Of a DNA stretch of 49,427 bases, positions 1 to 9,170 are shown piece after piece. Source of the stretch: Thecamonas trahens ATCC 50062 (Eukaryota > Apusozoa > Apusomonadida > Apusomonadidae); assembly GCF_000142905.1 (NCBI RefSeq), contig NW_013657674.1:581851-631277 (forward strand). Direction: 5' to 3'. Numbering within the stretch: the first letter of the stretch is position 1; each line of letters starts with the position of its first letter. The notes beneath the pieces were generated by a model that was not told the DNA's origin, did no database searches, and worked only from the letters and a program-made list of their open reading frames with translations. The position numbers were made by a program, and so were the translations under genes.

Positions 1-65
1 CCCCCCCTCCCCCCCCCCCTCCCCACACACACACGCATACAGCATACACACCACTACTCCCTCTC

Positions 66-2576
66 ATGCCTTCCTTGTCCAGCTCACCTGTTGTCCGTGT
101 TGCAGCTGTGGGCAGCTTCCGAGTGTATCGGACCCAAAAGTGGCCACTGTTTGTGGCACTTTGCACAGCTCTCGTTACCCTTCCGGTGGCACTCTTTGCC
201 CTCTTTGCCTCTGCCAGTACCACATCATCATGTGATGGTCTGATGGACAATTATTTGTTTGTCACTGGTGTTGGCCTCGGTCTCTTGGCTTTGATCTCTG
301 CCATCGATGTGTACATGGCCGAAGCTGGAAGAGCTGTTCTTCGTACTCTCCATGCTGTCCAGCTCGAGGAGACCATGATGATGGCAGCCGCGGCGGCTCA
401 GGCTTCGGCGGCTTGGGTCGGCCTCATGCGATTTCCCATGGTCCTTGTTCATCTCGTGCGCGAGCTCATCAAAGTCGCCATTCCGCCCGCTGTCCTTGTC
501 GGCATCTGGCTCATCCGCAGGTGTGGGGAGCCGCCTGCCGGCGCTGTTCGCACCGACCCTGTGGTCGAGCATGCCGTCGTCGCCGTCGTCGCCTACGGCA
601 TCGTCGCTTGTCTAGTTCACGCTGCGGCAGAAGCCGTCTCGGCACTCAGGATCGGTCCATACTGGCACTCGGACGTCCACATGGCGACGCTTAAGAAAGC
701 GCTCCTCGACGCCGCCACCCTTGCCTCGGCCTGCCGCGAGGGGCCCGAGCACACACTCCGGCCCGAGGCGCGGGCGGCAGCCATTCCGTTTGCCGACGAC
801 AACGAGGCCGGGCGTGGAAGCGGGAGCGTGACTACGTCGCGCGACCCGACGCTCATCGGCATCCAGCACACGTTTGTGACCTCGACGGTCAAGGGCGTCT
901 CGTTCTGCAACGTCTGCACCAAGGCTGTCCGTGGCCTCGGCGCGTCGGGTCTCGAGTGCTCGTGCTGCGGTTACGTGGTCCACGCCAAGTGTGTGGCCGA
1001 CGCCGACGCACGGTGCAAGGTGTACGTGGCGCACGCGCACATCGATGCCTCGCTCACCGGCGCGGGCTCGTCCGAGGTCCTCGCCCTGCCCGACGGCACT
1101 AACGCGCCGCTGGAGCACCTGTGGGTGGCGGGCAACTGCCCCGGGCGAGTCCCATCGACCTGCATGGTGTGTTACAAGTCGACGGCGTCAGCGCGCGGGC
1201 TCAAGCACTACCGCTGCGCCTGGTGCCAGGCAACGGTCCACGAGAGCCACCTCGCCGACGCTCCACGGAGCTGCTCTCTCGGCATCCACGCGCCGCTCAT
1301 TGTGCCACCGGGCGCAGTCGGGCTCGAGACCGATAACGCCGGCGAGGTCAAGTACGTCATGCGGCCGGTTGCCGGCGCCCGCCCACTGCTGGTGTTCATC
1401 AATCCCAAGGCTGGCGGGCGCCAGGGTGAGGCTCTCTTCCCGGTCTTTCAGCAGCTGCTCAATCCGGCACAGGTCTTCGACCTGATGAAGGGCGGCCCGG
1501 CGCCAGGCCTCCGCGCCTTCCGCGGCTGCACCAACTTTCAGATTGTGTGCGCCGGCGGCGACGGGACCGTCGGCTGGATCATGCAAGAAGTCGACAAGGC
1601 CGAGCTCGGGGGCTACGTCCCGCCCATTGCAGTCATTCCGCTGGGAACCGGCAACGACCTCGCGCGCTCGCTCGGGTGGGGTGGTGGCTACGAGGGTGAG
1701 GATGTTCACGACATTCTCGTCGAGATGGCGCACGGCCGCATCTACCCGCTCGATCGGTGGCAGCTCTCAGTGGCCGGTGTTGACGGCTCGGGCTCGGACG
1801 AGTCGGCGGCTGGCGCCGTCGCCTCGCACAACACCTCTTCGGTCCTCAACAATTACTTTTCCATCGGCCTCGACTCCAAGCTCGCACTCCAGTTCCATAC
1901 CGCCCGCGAGGCCAACCCGGGCAAGTTCTCGTCGCGGCTGTACAACAAGTACTACTACGGCAAGGTCGGCTCCAAGCAGCTCCTCACCGGGTGCGGCGAG
2001 ACCCTGCTCGCCCAAGTCATTACCCTCACCGTCGATGGCCGCCAGATCGACCTCGGCAAGGCGCAAGGCCTCATGGTCCTCAACCTGCCGTCGTACGCCG
2101 CAGGCTGCAACTTTTGGGGCTCGTCACCGCGTGCGCCGTGGAAAGTCGCCGCCACCGACGACGGCCTCCTTGAGGTCGTTGCCATCACCTCGGCTTTCCA
2201 CCTCTCGCGCTGCGCGTCCAAGAAGCGCTGGGTCGGCGCCCCGATCCGCCTCGCCCAGGGCGCCTCGATCGTCATCGACCGCCTCCCGGACGCGCCGCCG
2301 CTGCCCATGCAGGTCGACGGTGAGCCGTGGGCCCAGGACTTTACCTCACTCGACATCTCGTTCCTCAACCAGGCCCACATGCTCACCCACCCCGAGCGGG
2401 CCATCGTTGTCGCCCAAGAGATCGTCGTCGAAGACGCCGCAACCAGAGCTTCAGGGCCGCCGCAGCCTCGCCGCCCGGCTACTGCTCCCGCACCGCAGCC
2501 GCCTGCCGAAGACGACGACCACTCGTACGACTACGCATACGAATCGTACGAGTCGGTCGGCGATGCCCGAGTGTGA
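66..2576 (+). CDS. Diacylglycerol kinase with N-terminal membrane segments and two C1 domains
   Basis: 836 aa. Predicted to phosphorylate diacylglycerol to phosphatidic acid with ATP, ending DAG signalling at a membrane. Seen: hydrophobic stretches at about residues 26-50, 63-84, 122-149 and 166-191. A complete C1 zinc-finger pattern begins at His268. A second C1-like finger (about 350-404) has His where the late Cys ligand is expected. The catalytic domain starts near 439 (VFINPKAGG) with the GGDGT nucleotide-binding motif near 498, followed by the accessory domain from about 595 (NNYFSIGLDSK). The tail is Pro-rich, then Asp/Tyr/Glu-rich. The order C1-C1-catalytic-accessory is that of eukaryotic DGKs; the membrane-anchored N terminus recalls DGK-epsilon and plant DGK1 but has more hydrophobic segments. 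The ATG at 66 is preceded by a C-rich leader and opens directly into the hydrophobic region. Family assignment is secure; membrane topology is inferred. Confidence 0.95.
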   Translation: MPSLSSSPVVRVAAVGSFRVYRTQKWPLFVALCTALVTLPVALFALFASASTTSSCDGLMDNYLFVTGVGLGLLALISAIDVYMAEAGRAVLRTLHAVQLEETMMMAAAAAQASAAWVGLMRFPMVLVHLVRELIKVAIPPAVLVGIWLIRRCGEPPAGAVRTDPVVEHAVVAVVAYGIVACLVHAAAEAVSALRIGPYWHSDVHMATLKKALLDAATLASACREGPEHTLRPEARAAAIPFADDNEAGRGSGSVTTSRDPTLIGIQHTFVTSTVKGVSFCNVCTKAVRGLGASGLECSCCGYVVHAKCVADADARCKVYVAHAHIDASLTGAGSSEVLALPDGTNAPLEHLWVAGNCPGRVPSTCMVCYKSTASARGLKHYRCAWCQATVHESHLADAPRSCSLGIHAPLIVPPGAVGLETDNAGEVKYVMRPVAGARPLLVFINPKAGGRQGEALFPVFQQLLNPAQVFDLMKGGPAPGLRAFRGCTNFQIVCAGGDGTVGWIMQEVDKAELGGYVPPIAVIPLGTGNDLARSLGWGGGYEGEDVHDILVEMAHGRIYPLDRWQLSVAGVDGSGSDESAAGAVASHNTSSVLNNYFSIGLDSKLALQFHTAREANPGKFSSRLYNKYYYGKVGSKQLLTGCGETLLAQVITLTVDGRQIDLGKAQGLMVLNLPSYAAGCNFWGSSPRAPWKVAATDDGLLEVVAITSAFHLSRCASKKRWVGAPIRLAQGASIVIDRLPDAPPLPMQVDGEPWAQDFTSLDISFLNQAHMLTHPERAIVVAQEIVVEDAATRASGPPQPRRPATAPAPQPPAEDDDHSYDYAYESYESVGDARV

Positions 2577-2642
2577 CGCTGTTGGCAGGTTGTCAATGGC
2601 AGGAAAGTGACACACAAACGTTCACCTGTCAACAGCACTACT

Positions 2643-2673
2643 CCACCACCACCACCACCACCACCACCACCAC
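2643..2673. repeat. (CCA)n microsatellite
   Basis: About ten uninterrupted CCA units lie 70 nt after the DGK stop codon, outside any supported coding region. Confidence 0.9.
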
Positions 2674-2973
2674 TTTCCAACCCACACGCTGCACCTACCA
2701 CCCATCAGGCGTGCAGATTCCCTTCCCGCCACATCGACTTGCATACAATCAGTTAACCCCACTTACCCGCCTATGTGTAGGTGTGGGTGTCACGGAGGGG
2801 GAGGAGCCTACCATTTACCGAGAAAAAATAGTCGCCGCTGACCAACAAACGCTTTTTCCCGCGTTTGCCAGCTGTTCTTTGCCCGCACAAGGATTTGTGA
2901 CACTCCAACACACCTCACTCACACCTCACACACCCTCACACACCCCTCCAGCCCCCCTCCTCCCCACTGACAG

Positions 2974-2991
2974 GCAAAGGTATACCTTTGC
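2974..2991. promoter_or_regulatory. Perfect 18-bp palindrome upstream of the histidine kinase start
   Basis: GCAAAGGTATACCTTTGC equals its own reverse complement. It ends 42 nt before the ATG at 3034, the position of a promoter-proximal or leader element. A dimeric transcription factor site is the simplest reading; the function is inferred only from symmetry and position. Confidence 0.45.
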
Positions 2992-3033
2992 ATACCTCCT
3001 CTCTCTCCCTCCCTCCCGTAGTCAACGTACGAC

Positions 3034-5589
3034 ATGAGTGGTGATCCGTCCGAGTACTCAGTGGTGGCGGAAGCGCTGAAAAGGTTCGGTCGACCCGAGC
3101 TGCTCTCTCTGGCCAAAGTAGCCGAACTGCGGAATGATGTACTTCCGCTCATCACCGCCGAACAACTCGCTTCGCTCGCTGGCCTTCCTCTCGGTGTCGC
3201 CGTGCACATTGTTGCCTCTGTCGCCTCATCGACTGCCGCTGGCGCCTCGACGACGGCTGGCGCTACGGCGGCGGCTGGCAAGTCGGACTCGTCATTGCCC
3301 TCGCTCTCCCGCAGCGTCTCGCGGCAGATGACCGAGCGGTTCACGGTAGAGGTGGCGACTGGGCGTGTCGAGTTGGCGGCCGAGGAAAGCGATGGAAAGT
3401 CGTCGCTGCCGCAGCTGTGGACGTCTGGGCGCAACCATGCTGTGGTGCGGGTGAACGCCGCAGCGTTGGAGATGCTCGGCGCAGGCGGCGTGGACGAGCT
3501 CGAGGGTAAGGTCCTCGCAGATCTGGTGCCGCCCGAGTATGGCCATGCGCTGGTGCTGATGCAAGAAGGCTTGCAGCGTGTAGAGGGCGTGTATGGGCCG
3601 GTGCGGATCGAGGTGGCGGTGGGCAGCGAGTCGCGTCGGTTCATGGAGCACTCGGCCATTGCCATGGACGACGCCACGGCCATGCACCTGTTCAACCCGG
3701 TCGATGTAGGATCGGGCAGCGAGTCGGGCACGGCGGCGGCGGCGGTGCAGGACGAGCAGACCGCGCGGCTCCTTCTGGATGTCTTCTCGCGGGCAGGCAA
3801 CGTGCACGACAAGACCGAGCGCGGGCTAGAGATTGTGGGCCGGCGGCTGGGAGTAGACATGGCTATTTTCTCGCGCGTTGTTGACGAGGTCTACGAGGTC
3901 ATGGCCAACTGGGATGCGTCGGGCGGGCTCAAGGACGGCATGACGTTCCCGCTCGGCAACACGTACTGCTCGATCACGCTCGCGACGGCGTCGCAGGTCT
4001 CGATTCCGGTCTGGTCGTCGTCGCCGTACCGGATGCACCCGTGCTTTGAGGCCTTTCAACTCGAAGCGTACATCGGAACGCCTGTCGAGTCGCAAGGCAA
4101 GACGTTCGGCACAGTCAACTTTACCTCCAAGTCTCCGCGAGCTGTGCCGTTTACCGAAGGCGAGCGGTACGTGGTCAAGCTGCTGGCGATGCTTGTGGGG
4201 CGGGCGCTCGACGAGGCCGCGCTCGACCAGGCGCTGGCGGACCTCGCAGCTCTCAACGACTCGCTCGACCTCAAGGTCCAGGAGCGGACGGCGGCGCTCG
4301 AGGTGATGGCCGCCAAGGCGCGCGAGGCGTCCGAGGCCAAGTCGCACTTTCTGGGCGTCGTCTCGCACGAAATTCGCACTCCGCTCCATGGCATGTCGGC
4401 CATGATCGACTTTCTCCACGACACGCAGCTCGACGAGACCCAGACCCAGTTTGTGGACACGGCGCGATCCGAGGTGGCCAACCTCCGGACGCTTGTCGAG
4501 TCGATCCTCACCTTTACCCGTGCGTCGGACCCTGCGCGCGAGCTCGAACGCGGCCAGCTGGCGCTCGGCGAGGTTGTCCGCTTCAAGCCGGGCGAGATGC
4601 TGGAGCAGGCCGTCCGTGTGCTCGAGCCCAAGGCTGCAGAGGTCAATGTCCAGCTTCGGCTGGAGCTCGGGCGTGCGCTGAAGGCCGGGAAGGATGTTGC
4701 GCAGGCGCGCGGTGCGCTCTCGCGGATTTGTCTCAACCTTGTGGAGAACGGTATCAAGTACCGCCGCAAGTCGGGCGTCGAGCCGTTTGTGACCATTTCT
4801 GGCGGCCTCAAAGCGGGCAAGGACGGCCAGCCCCAGCTGGTTATTCAGGTCCACGACAACGGCGTTGGCATGTCGCAAGCGGTCAAGGACACGGCCTTTG
4901 AGCCGTTTTCGCAAGGCCGTATGGACCACCAACGCGAGTACGGCGGCCTTGGCCTCGGCCTCTCGATCGTCAAGCAGCTGGCAGACGCCATGGGCGGCAG
5001 CATCGAGCTCATCTCGGACGTTGGCTTGGGCACAACGGTGACCGTCACTGTGCCGGCGCAGGCCGAGAACTCTAACCCAGACGCCAATGAGCACGATCTT
5101 CGCAACATCAGCGCGATCGACTTTACCGACTTGGATGCCTCGACCGAGCAGACCGACGAAGACGAGGGTGATGGCAGCGCGTCGCCAGCGGCCGTCGGCT
5201 CGGACGGCAAGCCGCTACTCAAAGTGCTGATGGTCGATGACGTGCTGACCAACCGGCTCATTGTCTCGCGGATGCTCATGCTCTACCCGGACGCCTCGTG
5301 CGACGTTATGGAGGCTGTCGATGGCACCAAGGCGCTCAAGCAGATCCGCGCCCTCTTGCCCTCTGTCTACGACGTCATCCTCATGGACGTTTCCATGCCG
5401 CTCATGAACGGCCTCGACGCCACTCGCCACATCCGCGAAATCCCCGAGTACGCTGACGTGCCGATCATCGGCGTCTCAGCTGCCGCCGCCGAGAAGGAAT
5501 GTCTCGAGGCCGGCATGACGTTCTTCCTTGCCAAGCCGTTCTCGCATGAGGTCTTTGCCGCAGTTCTCCGCGCAAACGTGCGAAGGTGA
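3034..5589 (+). CDS. Hybrid sensor histidine kinase (PAS-like, GAF, HisKA, HATPase, receiver)
   Basis: 851 aa. Predicted to autophosphorylate on a His and pass the phosphate to its own receiver Asp, then to downstream phosphorelay proteins. Seen: an N-terminal helical region of unknown family (1-85), a PAS-like segment (about 130-220), a GAF domain (about 245-400), a coiled linker, HisKA with SHEIRTPLHG and phospho-acceptor His445, an HATPase_c domain with N-box (NLVENGIKY), DNGVGM and GLGLGLSIV, and a C-terminal receiver with acidic pair Asp735/Asp736, phospho-acceptor Asp785 and conserved Lys834 (KPFS). All catalytic residues are present, so it should be active. No transmembrane segment is seen, so it is probably a soluble sensor; the GAF/PAS ligand is unknown. 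Its 3' end faces the S41-like gene at 57 nt. Confidence 0.95.
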   Translation: MSGDPSEYSVVAEALKRFGRPELLSLAKVAELRNDVLPLITAEQLASLAGLPLGVAVHIVASVASSTAAGASTTAGATAAAGKSDSSLPSLSRSVSRQMTERFTVEVATGRVELAAEESDGKSSLPQLWTSGRNHAVVRVNAAALEMLGAGGVDELEGKVLADLVPPEYGHALVLMQEGLQRVEGVYGPVRIEVAVGSESRRFMEHSAIAMDDATAMHLFNPVDVGSGSESGTAAAAVQDEQTARLLLDVFSRAGNVHDKTERGLEIVGRRLGVDMAIFSRVVDEVYEVMANWDASGGLKDGMTFPLGNTYCSITLATASQVSIPVWSSSPYRMHPCFEAFQLEAYIGTPVESQGKTFGTVNFTSKSPRAVPFTEGERYVVKLLAMLVGRALDEAALDQALADLAALNDSLDLKVQERTAALEVMAAKAREASEAKSHFLGVVSHEIRTPLHGMSAMIDFLHDTQLDETQTQFVDTARSEVANLRTLVESILTFTRASDPARELERGQLALGEVVRFKPGEMLEQAVRVLEPKAAEVNVQLRLELGRALKAGKDVAQARGALSRICLNLVENGIKYRRKSGVEPFVTISGGLKAGKDGQPQLVIQVHDNGVGMSQAVKDTAFEPFSQGRMDHQREYGGLGLGLSIVKQLADAMGGSIELISDVGLGTTVTVTVPAQAENSNPDANEHDLRNISAIDFTDLDASTEQTDEDEGDGSASPAAVGSDGKPLLKVLMVDDVLTNRLIVSRMLMLYPDASCDVMEAVDGTKALKQIRALLPSVYDVILMDVSMPLMNGLDATRHIREIPEYADVPIIGVSAAAAEKECLEAGMTFFLAKPFSHEVFAAVLRANVRR

Positions 5590-5646
5590 TGAAGCCAACC
5601 GCCCCCTCCCGCCACGTGTCTTTGCTGTGCTTTTTCATTCATTATT

Positions 5647-8600
5647 TCAGCCCTCGACAATGATGTCGGCCGCGACGGCGAGCGCCGAGTCGAGAAGATA
5701 GTCGCCGCGGTTTGACCGGAGGTGGGCAAGGGTCGCTTCGGCGAGGACGTCAGGAGCAATCTGGGACACCCCGTGCGGGGCAGCACCGGTAAAGACAAGC
5801 GAGAAGCCGGAGAGGAGATCGAGGCTGACGGTGGGACCCATGGCGCCGCCGGATGCGCCGTCGGCGACGATGACACCGAGCGAGTGCTCGCGGACGAGAT
5901 GGAGCCAGAGCTCGGTGGCGCCAACGGCGCCAGCAGAGGCGAGAGTGACGAGCTTGACGCCGCGCGAGGCGAGACGGCCCATCCACGGTGCGCCGCCGAT
6001 GTACCACTGCGAGGCCTCGAGTGCGTGCGACCGCGGGTGGGCCGGCGCCGGAAAGTACATGGCCGGCGCGGGCAGGCGGGCCGCGGAGGAGAAAAAGGCT
6101 TGTGCGATGAGGGCAAGGTCGAGACCGGCCGGGTGGCGGACGTCGACGACAACGACCCGGACAGAGTCAAGTGTCCCGGATTCCATCCACTCTGTCCAGA
6201 GCTGTGGCGTGAGCTGAGCGGCAGCGATGACAGCGACGCCCGGGCGCGGAAACGAGAGCGGCCCAGAGGCAACGACGCGATGGAGGCGGGAGATCTTGAG
6301 CGAGCGGACGAGGATGCGGGGAGAAGTGGGACGGCCTGGGCCCGGGTCGACCTCTACCCGTAGCGGCTGGTGCTTTGTGCCGAGCGTCAGCTGGGCGAGA
6401 ACGCGCGAGACCATGTGCTCGCGGGTGGATGCAGAGACGTAGACAGCGAGCTCCTGGAGAAGTTCAGCGGCGGGCACACCCTCGAGGGTGACGATGACGT
6501 CGCCGACGGCAAGGTCACAGCCCGGGTAGATCCGGGTGACGACAAGCAAGCCGTCGATCCAGCGCCACTCAAAGGGGAGGACGTAGAGGCGGCGGGCGTG
6601 CGAGACGTGCGAGACGCTGGCCTGGCCATCGAGGACACGATGGACGGCGTGGCGGAGGGTGTCGAGAAAAGCGTCGAGCGAGTCATCGACAGCGGCATCA
6701 AGGAGGGTGTCGGTGAGGACAGCCCGCCACTCGGAGGAGAACATGGGATCGGGCCACTGGGCGGCGACGGCCGGCGAAAAGTAGGTGAGCGCTGTCCACA
6801 TCTCGACAACAATGGTGAGCCGGGCGTAGAGCGAGAGCGCGGTGGGGAGGTAGAGGGCGTCAACGGCGGAGATGCGGAGACCACCGTCGTCGTCTTCGAC
6901 AAAGCCATCACCCACCAGATCACTGTCGGACGAGTCGGACGAGCGCGCGCCGTCGCCGTAGGCAGCCTTGGCAAGGAGGGCGTCGGCGTGGCTGGCGACG
7001 GTGTCCGGAGCCGGCGGGCCGGCATCTGCTGGCAGTGTAAAGCCTGCGGCGTTGACATAGACAACGGTTGGCAGAGCCATGCCGATGCCGCGACCGATGT
7101 CCTCAGCGATGTAGTGCGAGCGCGGGTCGGCCGGATCGAAGGCGTGGCGCCATGAGGTGGCCGGACGCGCGTGGAAGGACTCGGCTTGCGGCGAGAGCTC
7201 GGGTGAGGTTGACGGCGGCGGCGCCGGCGGGAGCTCTTCGGCGGTGAGGACGACAAAGGCCTTGCTCTCTGGCCGGGACTGGGACGAGGTCGAGTAGCGG
7301 ATGCGCGAGTCGGCCTCAGGTGCGGACGGCTGCAACTGCCAGCCGACGAGCGAGTTGTCGGCCATGTCGAGGTTGACAAAGTGGTCGCGACCGTCAACAG
7401 CAAACGAGGCCGAGGTGGCAGGAACTTCAAAGTGCGGAGCGACAAGCTCGAGGGTGCCGATGCCCTTGAGCAGAAAGCCAATGACAAGAGTGGCAGCATC
7501 GGCAGGGACGCGGCCCTGGATGTGGTACTCGGTAAAGGGCGTGGTGCCCGAGATGGGCTCGTCGTCCATGGCCTCGAGCGAAAGGTAGAGGCCGGCGTGG
7601 GTCACGACGCCGACGATCATGTGGACAACAACACGACCGCGAGTGGCGAGAAAGGCTGAGAAAAGGTACGGCGCGCCAGCAAACGGCGTGGCGTCGGTCT
7701 CTTGCGCCAGTAGCGCAGAGTACGGTGGGGTGGCAAGGGCGGCCGACCGGGTCAGCCGAGCTGACGAGAAGAACGACGACGGCGGGCCGAGCCCACGCAC
7801 GCCAAGCCCGTGGTGTCGCCAGCGAACGGCATCTGCGGCTGCAGCATAGTCGGCGCGCATGTCAAGGCTCATAGCCTCTTGTGGCGTGTCGACGTAGATG
7901 GCGAGGAGCGGGGCAGCCGGGCCAAAGAGCATGGCGAGGGCGGCGGCGAGCTTGGTAGGCGTGATGGCGTGGAGGGCCTGGACGACCCCCGAGTGTAGGA
8001 GCTCATCCCACGGCGTGGCCGCCGCCTCGTCGGAGGGGTGGAAGAAGCGGAGTACAGCGTAGAGATGGGCGAGCACGGTCATGTTGAGCAGCTGAATCTC
8101 GTTGAGCGGCGCCGGCGGAACAAGGAGGTGCTTGAGAGCGCCAAAGGAGCGGAACTGAAGCGAGCGAAAGGCAACCCGGACATCAGCGTCCGGTGCCACC
8201 CAGTGGAGGCCCGGGACAAGGCATAGGCCGATGGTGATGTATAGGGCCGAGTCCGAAACAGGCGCGATGACCAGAAGCTCAGCCTGAGGCGCGGCCTCCT
8301 CCAGCACCGGCGAGAGGGCAGTGTTGAAGACAAGTGGCGTGAGCGGAGCACCGGCACCATCGACCCTCACAAACAGCGCGCCCGCGCCTGCAGCCACGGC
8401 ACGATCCCTCATGACCGCCGCTGGAATCAGCACCGACATTCGCTGAGCGCCACCGGCGCCAACCTTGCCCACCACCGACTGCATCCGCTTGAGGCCCGGC
8501 GGCCTATGTGGTGACGATGACGACGACCCAGCAGAGGCAGCGGTGACGGAAGGCGTGGTGGCGATCGATGCAGAGGACAAGGCAGAAGGAGCGAGGAGAG

Positions 8601-8664
8601 CCGTAGCGCGAAAGGCGACAAAGGAGCCACGAAAGGAACGAGCATCAAAGGACTGGATGATCAT
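5647..8664 (-). CDS. S41 (C-terminal-processing peptidase)-like protein, probably inactive
   Basis: 1005 aa from the ATG at 8664; the open frame continues upstream only through a GPGPGP repeat and low-complexity sequence, which I left out. Two halves both contain the helical module typical of S41 proteins (motifs near LYAVLRFFHPSDE and VVEMWTALTYFSP). Between them is a beta-rich region with PISGTTPFTEY and a hydrophobic FLLKGIGTLEL stretch, like the carbohydrate-binding-like domain seen before many bacterial S41 domains. A PDZ-like segment (DVIVTLEGVPAAELL) and a C-terminal S41-like fold follow. In the motif that normally reads SAxE, the nucleophilic Ser is Gly (G915-A-T-E918), and no Lys is evident in the following GASGGAMG segment. 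It is therefore a predicted pseudopeptidase. The role is unknown. Family call is fairly firm; inactivity is inferred from my alignment by eye. Confidence 0.7.
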   Translation of the reverse strand: MIIQSFDARSFRGSFVAFRATALLAPSALSSASIATTPSVTAASAGSSSSSPHRPPGLKRMQSVVGKVGAGGAQRMSVLIPAAVMRDRAVAAGAGALFVRVDGAGAPLTPLVFNTALSPVLEEAAPQAELLVIAPVSDSALYITIGLCLVPGLHWVAPDADVRVAFRSLQFRSFGALKHLLVPPAPLNEIQLLNMTVLAHLYAVLRFFHPSDEAAATPWDELLHSGVVQALHAITPTKLAAALAMLFGPAAPLLAIYVDTPQEAMSLDMRADYAAAADAVRWRHHGLGVRGLGPPSSFFSSARLTRSAALATPPYSALLAQETDATPFAGAPYLFSAFLATRGRVVVHMIVGVVTHAGLYLSLEAMDDEPISGTTPFTEYHIQGRVPADAATLVIGFLLKGIGTLELVAPHFEVPATSASFAVDGRDHFVNLDMADNSLVGWQLQPSAPEADSRIRYSTSSQSRPESKAFVVLTAEELPPAPPPSTSPELSPQAESFHARPATSWRHAFDPADPRSHYIAEDIGRGIGMALPTVVYVNAAGFTLPADAGPPAPDTVASHADALLAKAAYGDGARSSDSSDSDLVGDGFVEDDDGGLRISAVDALYLPTALSLYARLTIVVEMWTALTYFSPAVAAQWPDPMFSSEWRAVLTDTLLDAAVDDSLDAFLDTLRHAVHRVLDGQASVSHVSHARRLYVLPFEWRWIDGLLVVTRIYPGCDLAVGDVIVTLEGVPAAELLQELAVYVSASTREHMVSRVLAQLTLGTKHQPLRVEVDPGPGRPTSPRILVRSLKISRLHRVVASGPLSFPRPGVAVIAAAQLTPQLWTEWMESGTLDSVRVVVVDVRHPAGLDLALIAQAFFSSAARLPAPAMYFPAPAHPRSHALEASQWYIGGAPWMGRLASRGVKLVTLASAGAVGATELWLHLVREHSLGVIVADGASGGAMGPTVSLDLLSGFSLVFTGAAPHGVSQIAPDVLAEATLAHLRSNRGDYLLDSALAVAADIIVEG

Positions 8665-8745
8665 GGGTGGATGGTGTGCCGTGCGATCTGTGTGTGTCCG
8701 ACCGAGAACGACAGCCAAAGTGCGGGCGGAGGGCAAGCCAGCTTC

Positions 8746-8852
8746 CCCTGGCCCTGGCCCTGGCCCTGGCCCTGGCCCTGGCCCTGGCCCTGGCCCTGGC
8801 CCTGGCCCTGGCCCTGGCCCTGGCCCTGGCCCTGGCCCTGGCCCTGGCCCTG
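8746..8852. repeat. (CCCTGG)n hexanucleotide array, about 18 units
   Basis: An almost perfect tandem array. Because the unit is 6 nt it stays open in several frames (poly Gly-Pro on the - strand, poly Pro-Trp on the + strand). It lies 82 nt before the chosen start of the S41-like gene, so it is more likely leader or promoter DNA than protein. Confidence 0.95.
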
Positions 8853-9045
8853 CGACATGGCGAGTTGCGTATGGGTGCTGGGCGGAGTGTGCCACACTGC
8901 AGGCCGACTCTTCCCGCTCTTGCTCTCCAGTATCAAGTTCTGTGGTCCCTCGCCTATCGACGGTGAGAAGAAGAGGATGGCATGTGACGAGGGAGTGGTC
9001 ATGCCAGGGGGGGGGAGGGGGGGGGAGGGGAGGTGGTGAGTGAGG

Positions 9046-9170
9046 TGATCGATCGTGATCATGATCATGATCATGATGGCCAATCGTGATCGTGCTCGAT
9101 CGCAATCATAATGCTCGCCGTGATCGTGATCGTGATCGATCGTGATGGTGATCACGCATGGTCAATCGAT
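9046..9170. repeat. GATC/ATGATC-rich imperfect repeat block
   Basis: Repeated GATCATGATC and GATCGTGATC words, many self-complementary, form a short locally palindromic block with no coding potential. It lies about 400 nt upstream of the S41-like start on the - strand. Confidence 0.7.

Larger units (their letters stand above)
2577..3033. other. Intergenic region between DGK and histidine kinase genes
   Basis: 457 nt with no supported gene. It holds a (CCA)n microsatellite at about 2643-2673, pyrimidine-rich sequence with CACACC-type repeats, and a perfect 18-bp palindrome at 2974-2991, listed separately. It presumably contains the 3' UTR of the DGK gene and the promoter of the histidine kinase gene. 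Confidence 0.6.

Noticed and set aside
2327-3037. 236-codon + ORF overlapping the DGK 3' end
   Set aside because: Out-of-frame shadow of DGK that runs into CCA repeats and a pyrimidine-rich leader.
8665-9105. 147-residue N-terminal extension of the S41-like protein with poly Gly-Pro
   Set aside because: It is a translated hexanucleotide array plus low-complexity sequence; a clean ATG at 8664 begins the protein-like region.
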